Shown here: piece by piece, positions 54,980 through 63,942 of the stretch
How the letters are laid out: every line of letters begins with the position of its first letter
Position numbering within the stretch: the first letter of the stretch is position 1
NCBI RefSeq assembly: GCF_000316195.1
Contig: NZ_JH994111.1
Span: 867,926-931,925 of the forward strand
Direction of reading: 5' to 3'
Length of the DNA stretch: 64,000 nucleotides
Source of the DNA: Brachyspira hampsonii 30446
GTDB taxonomy: Bacteria > Spirochaetota > Brachyspiria > Brachyspirales > Brachyspiraceae
Notes under the pieces: generated by a model
Told to the model about the DNA's origin: nothing
Databases searched by the model: none
What the model saw: only the letters and a program-made list of their open reading frames with translations
Program-made: the position numbers and the translations under genes

Positions 54980-56248
54980 ATGTCATATTTTGAAGAAGGT
55001 TTGCAATTATTTAGAGAAACTCAGTTTGAGAAAGCATCAGAATTATTTATTAAAGCATTAGAAGAAGACTGTAATAATTCTGAAATATATAATTATTTAG
55101 GTCTTTCTAAACAGGCATTAGGATTTTTTGAAGAGGCTATTAATTATTATAGTAAAGGTATAGACATAGATGAAAACTATGGAGAGCTTTATTATAATAG
55201 GGCAAATTGTGAATGTAATCTTGGATTTTATGAAGCAGCTATAAAAGATTATGATAAAGTTATAGAGTTAGTACCTACTCATTCAAGAGCATATAATGAC
55301 AGAGGTTTTGCTAAAGGTAATCTAGGCTTATATGAAGATGCTCTAAAAGATATTGATAAAGCTATTGTCTTAGATAGTAATAATGTAGATTCTTATATAG
55401 ACAGAGCATTTATAAAATTAATGTCAAAAAAATATATTGAAGCTATAGAAGATTATAAAAAAGCATTGGAATTAGATGATACAGAAGTATATGCTTATAA
55501 TGGAATAGGGGATGCTAAAAGGGGTATGGGGCTTTATGAAGAAGCTATTAGTTATTATAAAAAAGTTATAGAACTTTCCAACAGTTCTTATGCTTATAAT
55601 AATATAGGAGCTTGCAAAATAGGATTGGGTTTGTATAAAGATGCTATAATAGATATAAATAAAGCATTAGAAATATATGATGAATATACTGATGCTTACA
55701 ATAACAGAGGAACAGCAAAATATAATTTAGAGCTCTATGAAGATGCAATAAAAGATTTTGATAAAGCTATAGAATTATATCCTCAATATTTTTATGCATA
55801 TAATAATAGAGGAAATGCTAAAAGTGCATTAGGTTTATATGAAGATGCTTTAGAAGATTTTAGTAAATCAATTAATATCGAACCTAAATATATCGATGCA
55901 TATTATAATAGAGCAATTGTTAAAAATAATATGGGGCTTCATAATGAGGCTGTGAAAGATTATGATATTGTAATAGAATTAGATAATAATAATATAAATG
56001 CTTATTATAATAGGGGACTTTCATATTATAATTTAGCAGATTATGAAAAAGCTTTAAAAGATTATGATAGAGTTATGGAATTAAATCCAAAATTGGCTGA
56101 TGCATATAATAATAGGGGATTTACAAAATATAGTATGGGTTTATATGAAGAAGCTATAAATGATTATGATAAAGCCATAGAGATAGATGCAAATTATGAA
56201 AAGGCTAAACAGAATAAGCAAGAAGCTTTGAAAAAAATAGGAAATTAA
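54980..56248 (+). CDS. TPR protein with about 12 repeats (422 aa)
   Basis: The protein is built almost wholly of TPRs of the type AYNNRGxAKxxLGLYEDAIKDFDKAIEL with a 34-residue period. Such proteins are scaffolds. ATG 54980 with AAGGA upstream; an earlier in-frame TTG at 54911 lies in the hairpin block and is rejected. No signal peptide is visible, so it is cytoplasmic unless exported otherwise. Its repeats are very uniform, which suggests ongoing repeat expansion. Confidence 0.85.
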   Translation: MSYFEEGLQLFRETQFEKASELFIKALEEDCNNSEIYNYLGLSKQALGFFEEAINYYSKGIDIDENYGELYYNRANCECNLGFYEAAIKDYDKVIELVPTHSRAYNDRGFAKGNLGLYEDALKDIDKAIVLDSNNVDSYIDRAFIKLMSKKYIEAIEDYKKALELDDTEVYAYNGIGDAKRGMGLYEEAISYYKKVIELSNSSYAYNNIGACKIGLGLYKDAIIDINKALEIYDEYTDAYNNRGTAKYNLELYEDAIKDFDKAIELYPQYFYAYNNRGNAKSALGLYEDALEDFSKSINIEPKYIDAYYNRAIVKNNMGLHNEAVKDYDIVIELDNNNINAYYNRGLSYYNLADYEKALKDYDRVMELNPKLADAYNNRGFTKYSMGLYEEAINDYDKAIEIDANYEKAKQNKQEALKKIGN

Positions 56249-56360
56249 TTTAATTTTGATAATTTGAGAAAATATATTTTGAATGATATATTATGATAGT
56301 AGTTTAAAGATAAACTATAATCTCGTTTAAGGTTTAATAATTTAGATGTAAAATATTTAT

Positions 56361-56636
56361 TAGACCTGTTTCAAAACTACTTGACAAACAATTTTATGAG
56401 TTTATTATTTTATGCTAAATTAAATAATATTAATAACAATTTAATTAAATATTTTATATGTTGTATAAATTGTATGTTTAAGCTAGAAAATGCAGTTCTT
56501 TTGGTTATTTTATACCAATAAAAGAACTGGGGTTTGGCACGACTGTGTGCTTCGCAGCAAAGCCCCAACTATAATTAAAAAAATATTAAATTAAAAAACT
56601 ATAAGTATTAAGAAATTGAGTTTTGAAACAAGTCTA
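56361..56636 (+). mobile_element. Complete 276-bp TIR (MITE-like) element at the 5' edge of abgT
   Basis: TAGACCTGTTTCAAAACT (56361-56378) and AGTTTTGAAACAAGTCTA (56619-56636) are inverted with one mismatch in 18. Inside is the TGCAGT module with two stem-loops (56491-56570). No transposase is encoded. The right end stops exactly at the first abgT codon left. Copies or relics lie at 18220-18360, 36236-36374, 41881-41990 and 62131. Confidence 0.8.
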
Positions 56637-57899
56637 TTAGGAATAGGAGTAGCAAACGGCAGCGGATTTATTAGAATGATTATAATAAAAATATCAAGTG
56701 TAATACCAAGAAAAGCTCTAACTCCTGCAGTTATGTTTATATCTATATTAAGCCATATAAGTTCAGGTTCAGCTTATGTTATACTGATGCCTGTAGCGTC
56801 TATGATGTTTTTTTCTTTTGGAAAGCATCCGCTCGCAGGAATTGCAGCTTCATTTGCAGGATTGGCTGGAGGACATTCAGCAAGCTATACTCCTTCTATA
56901 ATAGATCCAATAATGCAGGGTTTCACACAAAATGCAGCAAGAATGATAGACCCTACATATACAGTTAATGTTTTATGTAATTATTTTTTAAGTTTCTCTT
57001 CTACATTTGCTGTGATACTAGTAGGCTGGTTTGTAACAGATAAAATAGTAGAACCTTTTTTATGGAGAACTATGCCTATTGATGAGGGAGTTACTGCAGA
57101 AAATACTGATATATCTTTAATAACTAAAGAAGAAAATAGAGCTTTTAAAACTGCTGTATTAATTTTAATATCAATGATTATTATTTTAATAGCTTTGCTT
57201 GTACCCAAAAACTCTTTATTAAGAGCTCCAGACGGACAATTGACAACTCCTGATGCCACTATTATGCAGGCAATAGTTCCTGTAATATTTTTATTTTTAG
57301 TTATACCTGGATTTGTATACGGAAAATTAACTAATAAATTTAGAACATCAAAAGATTTCAGCAATGCTATGGCTGATAGTATAAAAAATCTTGCATCATT
57401 TTTAACTTTTGCTTTTTTCTGTGCACAGTTTTTATATATGTTTGGAAATTCAAATGTAGGCACATTAATGGCAATATCATGTGCAGAGTTTTTAAAATCT
57501 TTGAATATGCCTCCTCAAATAACTATTGCTGGTATTATTCTTCTTACAGGAGTATTGGATATACTAATAAGTTCTGCATCATCTAAATGGGCAATAATGG
57601 CTCCTGTTCTTGTGCCTATGCTAATGGCTGTTGGTATATCTCCAGAATTAACTCAGGCATCATACAGAGTAAGCGATTCTGCTATGAATATTGTTACTCC
57701 TATGTTTTCATTTTACCCTTTGATTATTTCTTACTGTCAAAAATATTGTAAGAAAACAGGTGTAGGTACATTATCTTCAATGATGATACCATACAGTATA
57801 GGAATATTTATTGCTTTATTAATAATGCTCTATGGTTTTTGGGCATTAAATATACCTATTGGATTTAACAGCGGATATGTTTATCCTCCTGTTCATTAA
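56637..57899 (+). pseudogene. abgT: AbgT-family transporter, 5' end missing
   Basis: The remaining frame starts at LGIGVANGSGFIRMI and runs 420 codons with about ten hydrophobic segments and conserved AbgT stretches (SSGSAYVILMPVASMMFFSF, GLAGGHSASYTPSIIDPI, SSASSKWAIMAPVLVPMLMA, YRVSDSAMNIVTPMFSFYP). AbgT proteins (p-aminobenzoyl-glutamate or related) are about 510 aa, so about 90 residues are lost, replaced upstream by the TIR element. There is no ATG; a TTG in the element is the only possible start. Not a working transporter as it stands. Confidence 0.8.
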
Positions 57900-57922
57900 T
57901 ATTTTATAATAAAGGTTTAAAA

Positions 57923-59164
57923 ATGATTAGTAATGAAGATATTAAAAAATTTCAAATAGACAGCTTTTTTAAATATGTAAAAATACCAAGTCAGAGTAAA
58001 GGAGGTTCTGATACTATTCCAAGCTCTGAAGGTCAGATGAAACTTGCTGAAGTTTTATCCAATGATTTAAAAACTTTGGGATTACAAAATATTATATTGA
58101 ACGATAATGCTACAGTAACAGCAATTCTTCCAAAAAATAAGGATAATGTTCATTCTGTTGGTTTTTTAGCACATCTTGATACTGTTGACATAGGGCTTGA
58201 TGGAAATGTAAATCCTCAGATATTAACTTTTAAAGGTGATGATTTATATCTTAATAAAGAAAAAAATATAATATTTAAAGTGTTAGACCACAATGAAATA
58301 ACAAATTATATTAATGAAGATATTATATTTTCTGATGGAGAAAATGTATTAGGAGCTGATAATAAAGCAGCAATAGCTACTATAATGTCAGCATTAAAAT
58401 ATATTATAGAAAATAATATAGAACATGGAGACATACACATAGCATTTGTACCTGATGAAGAAGTTGGATTATTGGGCTCTAAAGAATTAGATTTAAATAT
58501 ATTCAAACCAGATTTTGCATACACAATAGATTCATGCTAAATAGAAGAAATAGTATATGAAACCTTTAATGCTGCATCTGCTATTATAAATATAGAAGGT
58601 GTAACTGCTCATCCTATGAGTGCCAAAAATGTATTGGTTAATCCTATATTAATAGCAATAGATATAGCTAATGAATTTGACAGAAAAGAAACCCCAGAAT
58701 GCACTGAAAAAAAGGAAGGCTATATTTGGATTCATGGTATAAGCGGAAATCAGAGAAATGTATCTTTAAGATTAAGCATAAGAGATCATAATAAGGCTCT
58801 TTATGAAGAAAAGAAATTAAAAATAAAAGAAACTGTCAATAAATATCAGAAATTAATTCCAAAAGCAAAGATAGACTTAACCATAAAAGATGTATATTCT
58901 AATATTGCAGATTCTATAAAAGGAGATAGATTTGCAATAGATGTTATGTATGAGGCTATGAAAAATCTTAATATAGAGGCTAAAACTTTATCTATGAGAG
59001 GCGGTACAGACGGATCTGTTTTATCATCAAGAGGGCTTCTTACTCCGAATTATTTTACTGGTGCTCATAATTTTCATTCTATATATGAGTTTCTTCCCTT
59101 ATCATCATTTTATAAAAGTTTAGAAACTACTATTGAAATAATAAAAATAATATCTTCTAAATGA
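57923..59164 (+). pseudogene. pepT: Peptidase T gene with in-frame ochre stop
   Basis: A zinc tripeptidase of the M20 family: VGFLAHLDTVDIGLDGNVNP, GENVLGADNKAAIATIMSAL, FVPDEEVGLLGSKEL before the stop and ETFNAASAIINIEGVTAHPM, RGGTDGSVLSSRGLLTPNYF, GAHNFHSIYEFLP after it. TAA at 58538-58540 interrupts the frame within DSC*IEEI, at the place of the usual DGGEIGE. Both halves are in one frame (413 residues if the stop is read through), so the lesion is a point change. Whether re-initiation downstream makes a partial protein is unclear. Confidence 0.85.
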
Positions 59165-59209
59165 TTATTTAAAATATTTTATTTCTTTATAAAACCATTA
59201 AATATATGC

Positions 59210-59238
59210 TTGACATGATAATAAAAATGCTTTATAGT
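59210..59238 (+). promoter_or_regulatory. Promoter of the MATE gene, long leader
   Basis: TTGACA (59210-59215), 17 nt, TATAGT (59233-59238). The predicted leader to ATG 59414 is about 170 nt; no recognisable riboswitch fold was seen. Confidence 0.6.
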
Positions 59239-59413
59239 AAATAGTACATAATCAGACTATAATAGGGTTAGATAAATGTTAGGATTTTTAATTTTAAAAC
59301 TCAATATAATATTATTTATACATAAATCAATCACAAAAGTATTCTAAATTTAATAATTTCTATAACTTTAATAATATTATCTAAAATCTATATACCAATC
59401 TAAGAGGTGTACT

Positions 59414-60757
59414 ATGTCGCTTAATAACAAAACTTTACAAGAAAACTCCAGTAAAAAAATATTTATAAATTATCTAATTCCAAGTATGTTAGGAATGCTT
59501 GCAGAAAGTTCTGCAGTATTTATAGACGGCTTATTTGTAGCTAATTTTATATCATCAGAAGCATTTTCAGCTATAAGTATTGTTTGGCCTATAACATCAA
59601 TATCATTTGCTTTATATATTATGCTTACATTAGGTTCTATTGCAATAGCAGGAAAGTGCATTGGTCAAAATAATATAATGCGTGCTAGCTTGATATTTAC
59701 TCAAACTTTAATAAGCATTGTAACTTTAACTACTCCTATATTAATATTAATTTATATATTCAAAGAAAAACTGCTTCCATTATTTGGAGCACATGGAAAC
59801 ATATATAATTTTTCATTAGAATATATTAATGGTATTATCATAGCTGTATTTTTTTGGGGGATAACTTATGTATTTAGTCAATTTATAAGACTTAATGGCT
59901 CTCCAAAGTTTGCATTATTAATGTTTATAACATCATCTTTAGTAAATATAATATTAGATGCATTATTTATTATAATATTAAAATTAGGTTTGTCTGGTGC
60001 TGCTTGGGCTACGGCTATTTCATATATTATTTCATTTATAATAGGATTATCATATTTTTTAAATCCGAAATGCCAAATAAAAATCATAAAAATATATGCA
60101 GGATACTCTCATATATTTAAAGCAGCATTAAATGGATTTTCAGAGTTTTTAAGTAATATCTCATCTGGTATTATAGTTTGGCTTTTCAATATAACAGCAT
60201 ACAAAATATTAGGAAACAACGGAATACTTATTTATTCAGCTGTAAATTATATAATTACATTTTTTATAATAATAGCTGCTGATATAGGAGAAATTTTATC
60301 ATCTTTAATCAGTATTTCTTATGGGGCTAAAAATAAAAACAAAATGAAAGATTTTCTAAAAATAGGAATAATATTCGTTTCATCAGTATCAATATCAGCT
60401 TCTATAATATTACTTATAAATCCAAGTATATTAGTGAATGCATTATTAAAAAATATAGACTCAAAAACTATTCAAGATGCTATGTTTTTTGTAAGGGTAT
60501 CTATACCAATATTCATATGCATTGGAATAAATATAATAATGAGTGCATATTATACTTCTATTCAAAAGGCTGGAGCTTCTGCTTTGATTGCCGCTTTAAG
60601 AACTATAATTTTACCAGTATTATTAATATTAACTTTGCCGAATATATTAGGTTTTTTAGGTCTTATTTTAGTTCTTCCTATAAGCGAGATTATAACATTA
60701 ATTGTGTCAATAGCTTTATATAAAAATAGAAACCCTAATACTCTGATTAGAGATTAA
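59414..60757 (+). CDS. MATE-family multidrug efflux protein
   Basis: A 447-aa inner-membrane exporter with about twelve hydrophobic segments and MATE-like starts NYLIPSMLGMLAESSAVFIDGLFVA and YVFSQFIRLNGSPKFALLMF. MATE pumps expel cationic compounds using Na+ or H+ gradients. The RBS GAGGTG lies a few bases before ATG 59414. Monocistronic; convergent with vsp. Confidence 0.88.
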   Translation: MSLNNKTLQENSSKKIFINYLIPSMLGMLAESSAVFIDGLFVANFISSEAFSAISIVWPITSISFALYIMLTLGSIAIAGKCIGQNNIMRASLIFTQTLISIVTLTTPILILIYIFKEKLLPLFGAHGNIYNFSLEYINGIIIAVFFWGITYVFSQFIRLNGSPKFALLMFITSSLVNIILDALFIIILKLGLSGAAWATAISYIISFIIGLSYFLNPKCQIKIIKIYAGYSHIFKAALNGFSEFLSNISSGIIVWLFNITAYKILGNNGILIYSAVNYIITFFIIIAADIGEILSSLISISYGAKNKNKMKDFLKIGIIFVSSVSISASIILLINPSILVNALLKNIDSKTIQDAMFFVRVSIPIFICIGINIIMSAYYTSIQKAGASALIAALRTIILPVLLILTLPNILGFLGLILVLPISEIITLIVSIALYKNRNPNTLIRD

Positions 60758-60765
60758 TTTTAATT

Positions 60766-60800
60766 GGCTTTGTATATCAAAAAAATTAATATACAAAGCC
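60766..60800 (+). terminator. Inverted repeat between convergent MATE and vsp genes
   Basis: GGCTTTGTATAT (60766-60777) and ATATACAAAGCC (60789-60800) form a perfect 12-bp stem, with only weak T runs on either side; a likely bidirectional terminator. Confidence 0.6.
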
Positions 60801-60825
60801 CATAAAATAATTAAACACTTATAAT

Positions 60826-61872
60826 CTATAATTGAGGCAAGTACCAATTAATGCCTGTAGCTGATCTAAAATTAACAGGTATAGGATTATTTGAAGAGTT
60901 TACACCCATTTCAAAATACCATTCTAAATCTTTTAAAGGATATATTCTCACTTCAGAATAAGCTCCCCAAGTAAGAGCATGATCTAGTTTACTAGATTTT
61001 TTACCGTCATATATTATTTTATAGCCTATACTAGGTTCAAAATATAAACTAACTATATCAGAATCAGCATACAATGACAATGCAGGTGTTATTCTTAAAA
61101 TATAAGGATTAGATTCATATACTTCATTTACCTCATTGGCATTATGCGAAGTATATAGTATTCTATCATAGGACTGTATATTCACCAAAGTATCAGTATT
61201 TTTATTAATAACATCTTTACCCTTTGCATCTAATGATGAATAATACAGCACTTTTATAAAAGGATTAATCCAAACGCTGTTAATGGTAGTTGGAAGAAAA
61301 TAAAATCTTAACTCCAATCCAAAAGAAGAAGCACTATTAGCATTATAACTATTTTTGCCATAATTGATATAAAGTCTGACTGCATTAATAGAATCTACTC
61401 CTGTATAATATCGAATTTCACTGGTTGTACTAAAAGCAGAATAATCAGAATTGTCTTTAGCATCTGCTATTTGAAAAGGTATGCATATTCTTAAACTATC
61501 ATTCATAGCATTAATCATAAAAACAGGAGTGTGAACATCTAAAGAAGAATCTATATAGGTATAATTATATCCAAGTCCTGCACTTATAATGTCCGAAGTA
61601 TATGCCAAACCTAAAGAAACAGTTGCATCTAATGATAATTTACCGCCATTGATATAACTCATTATATTACCAAAATAACCTGTATCAGCCTTAAACCCCA
61701 AAGTGCCTTTAACTGTACCATTTCCCAATACAAAACCTAATTGATCCGTTCTTGCTCTAAGATGATTATTGTCTGTAAGAAAATCCATCCAATCATTACT
61801 AAAGCCGTACATACCAAATACCGATGCAGACGAGACTGCAAAATAAAAGATTGTTTTTAATAAAGTTTTCAT
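60826..61872 (-). CDS. Vsp-type surface/outer-membrane protein
   Basis: A 348-aa protein with a signal peptide ending ...SSASVFG and an aromatic, strand-rich body that ends NWYLPQL. The start MYGFSNDWMDFLTDNNHLRARTDQLGFVLGNGTVKGTLGF is the pattern of the Brachyspira variable surface protein (Vsp39) family, remembered from B. hyodysenteriae. These are abundant outer-membrane antigens, usually in paralogous clusters; this copy stands alone. Its own promoter lies at 61911-61938. Confidence 0.8.
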   Translation of the reverse strand: MKTLLKTIFYFAVSSASVFGMYGFSNDWMDFLTDNNHLRARTDQLGFVLGNGTVKGTLGFKADTGYFGNIMSYINGGKLSLDATVSLGLAYTSDIISAGLGYNYTYIDSSLDVHTPVFMINAMNDSLRICIPFQIADAKDNSDYSAFSTTSEIRYYTGVDSINAVRLYINYGKNSYNANSASSFGLELRFYFLPTTINSVWINPFIKVLYYSSLDAKGKDVINKNTDTLVNIQSYDRILYTSHNANEVNEVYESNPYILRITPALSLYADSDIVSLYFEPSIGYKIIYDGKKSSKLDHALTWGAYSEVRIYPLKDLEWYFEMGVNSSNNPIPVNFRSATGINWYLPQL

Positions 61873-61910
61873 TTATGTTTCCTTAAAAATTAATATTTTA
61901 ATAGAGAGCG

Positions 61911-61938
61911 ATTATAACAAATATAAAAATAAAGTAAA
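61911..61938 (-). promoter_or_regulatory. Promoter of the vsp gene
   Basis: On the minus strand TTTACT (61938-61933), 16 nt, TATAAT (61916-61911), about 38 nt before ATG 61872. Confidence 0.55.
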
Positions 61939-62001
61939 CATATACATAGCATAGAATAAATAAGACACTTAATTACATAATTAACAAATCTGTATAATAT
62001 A

Positions 62002-62066
62002 CTTGTTTAAAAACTAAATTTATTTATAATTTTACAGTTAATTTTGTCAAGTAATTTTTAAACAAG
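62002..62066 (+). repeat. Short TIR element
   Basis: A perfect 12-bp inverted repeat CTTGTTTAAAAA (62002-62013) / TTTTTAAACAAG (62055-62066), with ends that resemble the TAGACTTGTTTCAAAA family; read from the right, AAATTACTTGACAAA also matches AACTACTTGACAAA at 56375. Confidence 0.55.
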
Positions 62067-62128
62067 CCTGTTTATTTAATTAGATTTTGATAAATAAATT
62101 ATTGAAATAATTATTATAGATTAATATA

Positions 62129-62146
62129 ATAGACTTGTTTCAAAAT
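62129..62146 (+). repeat. Solo TIR-like end
   Basis: ATAGACTTGTTTCAAAAT matches the left end of the 276-bp element (TAGACCTGTTTCAAAACT). No partner end is visible downstream, so it is a half-copy. The rest of 61939-62277 contains no gene. Confidence 0.5.
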
Positions 62147-62277
62147 TGTTTAATTTAATAAAATATTTCTCTTTTTTAATCATGATAGTTTTTTATGTTT
62201 TATATATAGAGATAATAATAAAATAAGTTATGTTTTAATAAACTATGATTATAAAAAGAAAAATACTAAAAATAGTT

Positions 62278-62307
62278 TTGATATTTATTGATTGAGTTTT
62301 TTATAAA
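62278..62307 (+). promoter_or_regulatory. Candidate promoter of the alcohol dehydrogenase gene
   Basis: TTGATA (62278-62283), 18 nt, TATAAA (62302-62307), 23 nt before the start codon. Confidence 0.45.
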
Positions 62308-62330
62308 TTTAATAAATAGGAGTTTAGTTA

Positions 62331-63497
62331 ATGCAGAGTTTTATATTTCATAATACTACTAAAATAATATTTGGAAAAGATTCAGAAAATAATGTTTCAA
62401 AAGAAATAAAAAATTTAAATTCTAAAAAAGTATTTATAGTATATGGTTCCAAAAGTGTAAAAGAAAATGGAATTTTAGAGAAAATTGAAAATATATTAAA
62501 AAATGATAATATTGACTATTATTCATTCGGAGGTGTAAGAGCTAATCCTTCTTTAGAACATGCTCTAGAGGCAGTAAAAAATGCTTCAGATTTTAATGCA
62601 GATTTTATACTTGCTATAGGAGGAGGAAGCGTAATAGATACAGCAAAAGCAATAGCACATGCACTAGCAAATAAAGATATTTATGTATGGGATTTTTTTA
62701 CAAATAAGCAAATACTTTCTAAAAGCATTCCAATAGGCTGCATACTTACAATATCTGCTTCTGGAAGCGAAGTGAGTGATGCTGCTGTACTTACCAATAA
62801 AACAGATTCAGAAAAAAGAATACTTCATTCAGATTTTAATAGACCTGCATTTGCTATAATGAATCCGTATTTCACTATGACTCTTCCATACTATCAAATA
62901 GCATGCGGTATAGTTGATATGATGATGCATACACTTGACAGATATTTTGGATATAGTGATTGTATCAATGAAACTACTGACAGCATAGCCGAAGCTATTT
63001 TAAGAACTATAATAAAAAATGGTTCTATAGCTATGAAAGATAAAAACAATTATGATGCTATGAGTGAACTTATGTGGCTTGGAAGTTTATCTCATAATGG
63101 ACTTACTGGGCTTGGAAATAATTTTGATTTTATAACACATAGATTTGCTGATGAGATTGGAGCTAAATTTGATACAGCTCATGGTGCTAGTCTTGCAAGT
63201 ATATGGGGTTCTTGGACAAAGTATTGTTATAAAGATAAAAAGGAAAGGTTTATACAATATTCTAAAAATGTATGGAATATAGATGATGATACGGGCTTAA
63301 AAGGAATAGAGAAGACTATAGAGTATTTTAAAGAGATAAATATGCCTATAAACTTTAAAGAGCTTGGCATTGGCATTCAAAGTGATGAAGTATTAAATTA
63401 TCTTACTGATAAATGTATGCTTGGCGGCGATTTCAAGTATTTTGTGAGATTTAATAGAGATGATGTTTATAATATATTCAAGATGAGCAATAATTAA
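62331..63497 (+). CDS. Iron-containing alcohol dehydrogenase (butanol-dehydrogenase type)
   Basis: An NAD(P)H-linked cytoplasmic enzyme, probably reducing aldehydes to alcohols in fermentation. The nucleotide site FILAIGGGSVIDTAKAIAHAL (about 95-115) and the iron-ligand region GIVDMMMHTLDRYF and FDTAHGASLASIWGSW are the family marks; the start SFIFHNTTKIIFGKDSE is typical of the YqhD/BDH group. The length of 388 aa is normal. RBS AGGAG lies 8 nt before ATG. Monocistronic; a stem-loop follows at 63526. Confidence 0.93.
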   Translation: MQSFIFHNTTKIIFGKDSENNVSKEIKNLNSKKVFIVYGSKSVKENGILEKIENILKNDNIDYYSFGGVRANPSLEHALEAVKNASDFNADFILAIGGGSVIDTAKAIAHALANKDIYVWDFFTNKQILSKSIPIGCILTISASGSEVSDAAVLTNKTDSEKRILHSDFNRPAFAIMNPYFTMTLPYYQIACGIVDMMMHTLDRYFGYSDCINETTDSIAEAILRTIIKNGSIAMKDKNNYDAMSELMWLGSLSHNGLTGLGNNFDFITHRFADEIGAKFDTAHGASLASIWGSWTKYCYKDKKERFIQYSKNVWNIDDDTGLKGIEKTIEYFKEINMPINFKELGIGIQSDEVLNYLTDKCMLGGDFKYFVRFNRDDVYNIFKMSNN

Positions 63498-63525
63498 ATA
63501 ATAAAATACATGAAAATTTGATAAA

Positions 63526-63553
63526 CATTTGTAAAGCTTCGTTATTACAAATG
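63526..63553 (+). terminator. Stem-loop after the alcohol dehydrogenase gene
   Basis: CATTTGTAA (63526-63534) / TTACAAATG (63545-63553) form a perfect 9-bp stem; the T run is missing, so the terminator is weak. Confidence 0.45.
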
Positions 63554-63574
63554 AATTATATAATTAAATATTAG

Positions 63575-63643
63575 ATTATGTAATTTTGAAATTGTATAAT
63601 TAGTGTTTATGCTATTGTATTTTAATATTTTTACAGATATAAT
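63575..63643 (+). promoter_or_regulatory. Toxin-antitoxin promoter with operator-like palindrome
   Basis: TTGTAT (63615-63620), 17 nt, TATAAT (63638-63643). Upstream, 63575-63600 is an imperfect palindrome (ATTAT..AATTT..AAATT..ATAAT), a plausible site for the antitoxin-DNA complex. Confidence 0.55.
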
Positions 63644-63669
63644 TTCATTAAATAATAATGGAGTTTAAT

Positions 63670-63942
63670 ATGTCAGAAGTAACTATTAAAATTGATGATA
63701 AATTAAAAAATGAAGCCGATAAACTTTTTAATGATTTAGGCTTAGACTTTAATACAGCAATTAATATATTTTTGAGAACTTCTATAAATACTCAGTCAAT
63801 TCCATTTAAAATAGAAGTAAATAAACAATTATACACAGATAATGATAATTTCTACAATGAAGAAAATATAAAATTTTTAAAAGAGGGATATTTGGAATTA
63901 AAGTCTGGATTAGGTCATAAAAGAGAGTTATTAAATGAATAA
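63670..63942 (+). CDS. RelB/DinJ-family antitoxin
   Basis: A 90-aa antitoxin: SEVTIKIDDKLKNEADKLFNDLGLDFNTAINIFLRTSINTQSIPFKIEV is the RelB/DinJ ribbon-helix-helix N-terminal domain that binds DNA, followed by a flexible toxin-binding tail. TGGAG lies 6 nt before ATG 63670 (the earlier ATG at 63658 is rejected). It overlaps the toxin gene by 8 nt. Confidence 0.85.
   Translation: MSEVTIKIDDKLKNEADKLFNDLGLDFNTAINIFLRTSINTQSIPFKIEVNKQLYTDNDNFYNEENIKFLKEGYLELKSGLGHKRELLNE

Noticed and set aside
58538..58540. Selenocysteine readthrough at the pepT stop
   Set aside because: The codon is TAA, not TGA, and no SECIS-like hairpin directly follows.
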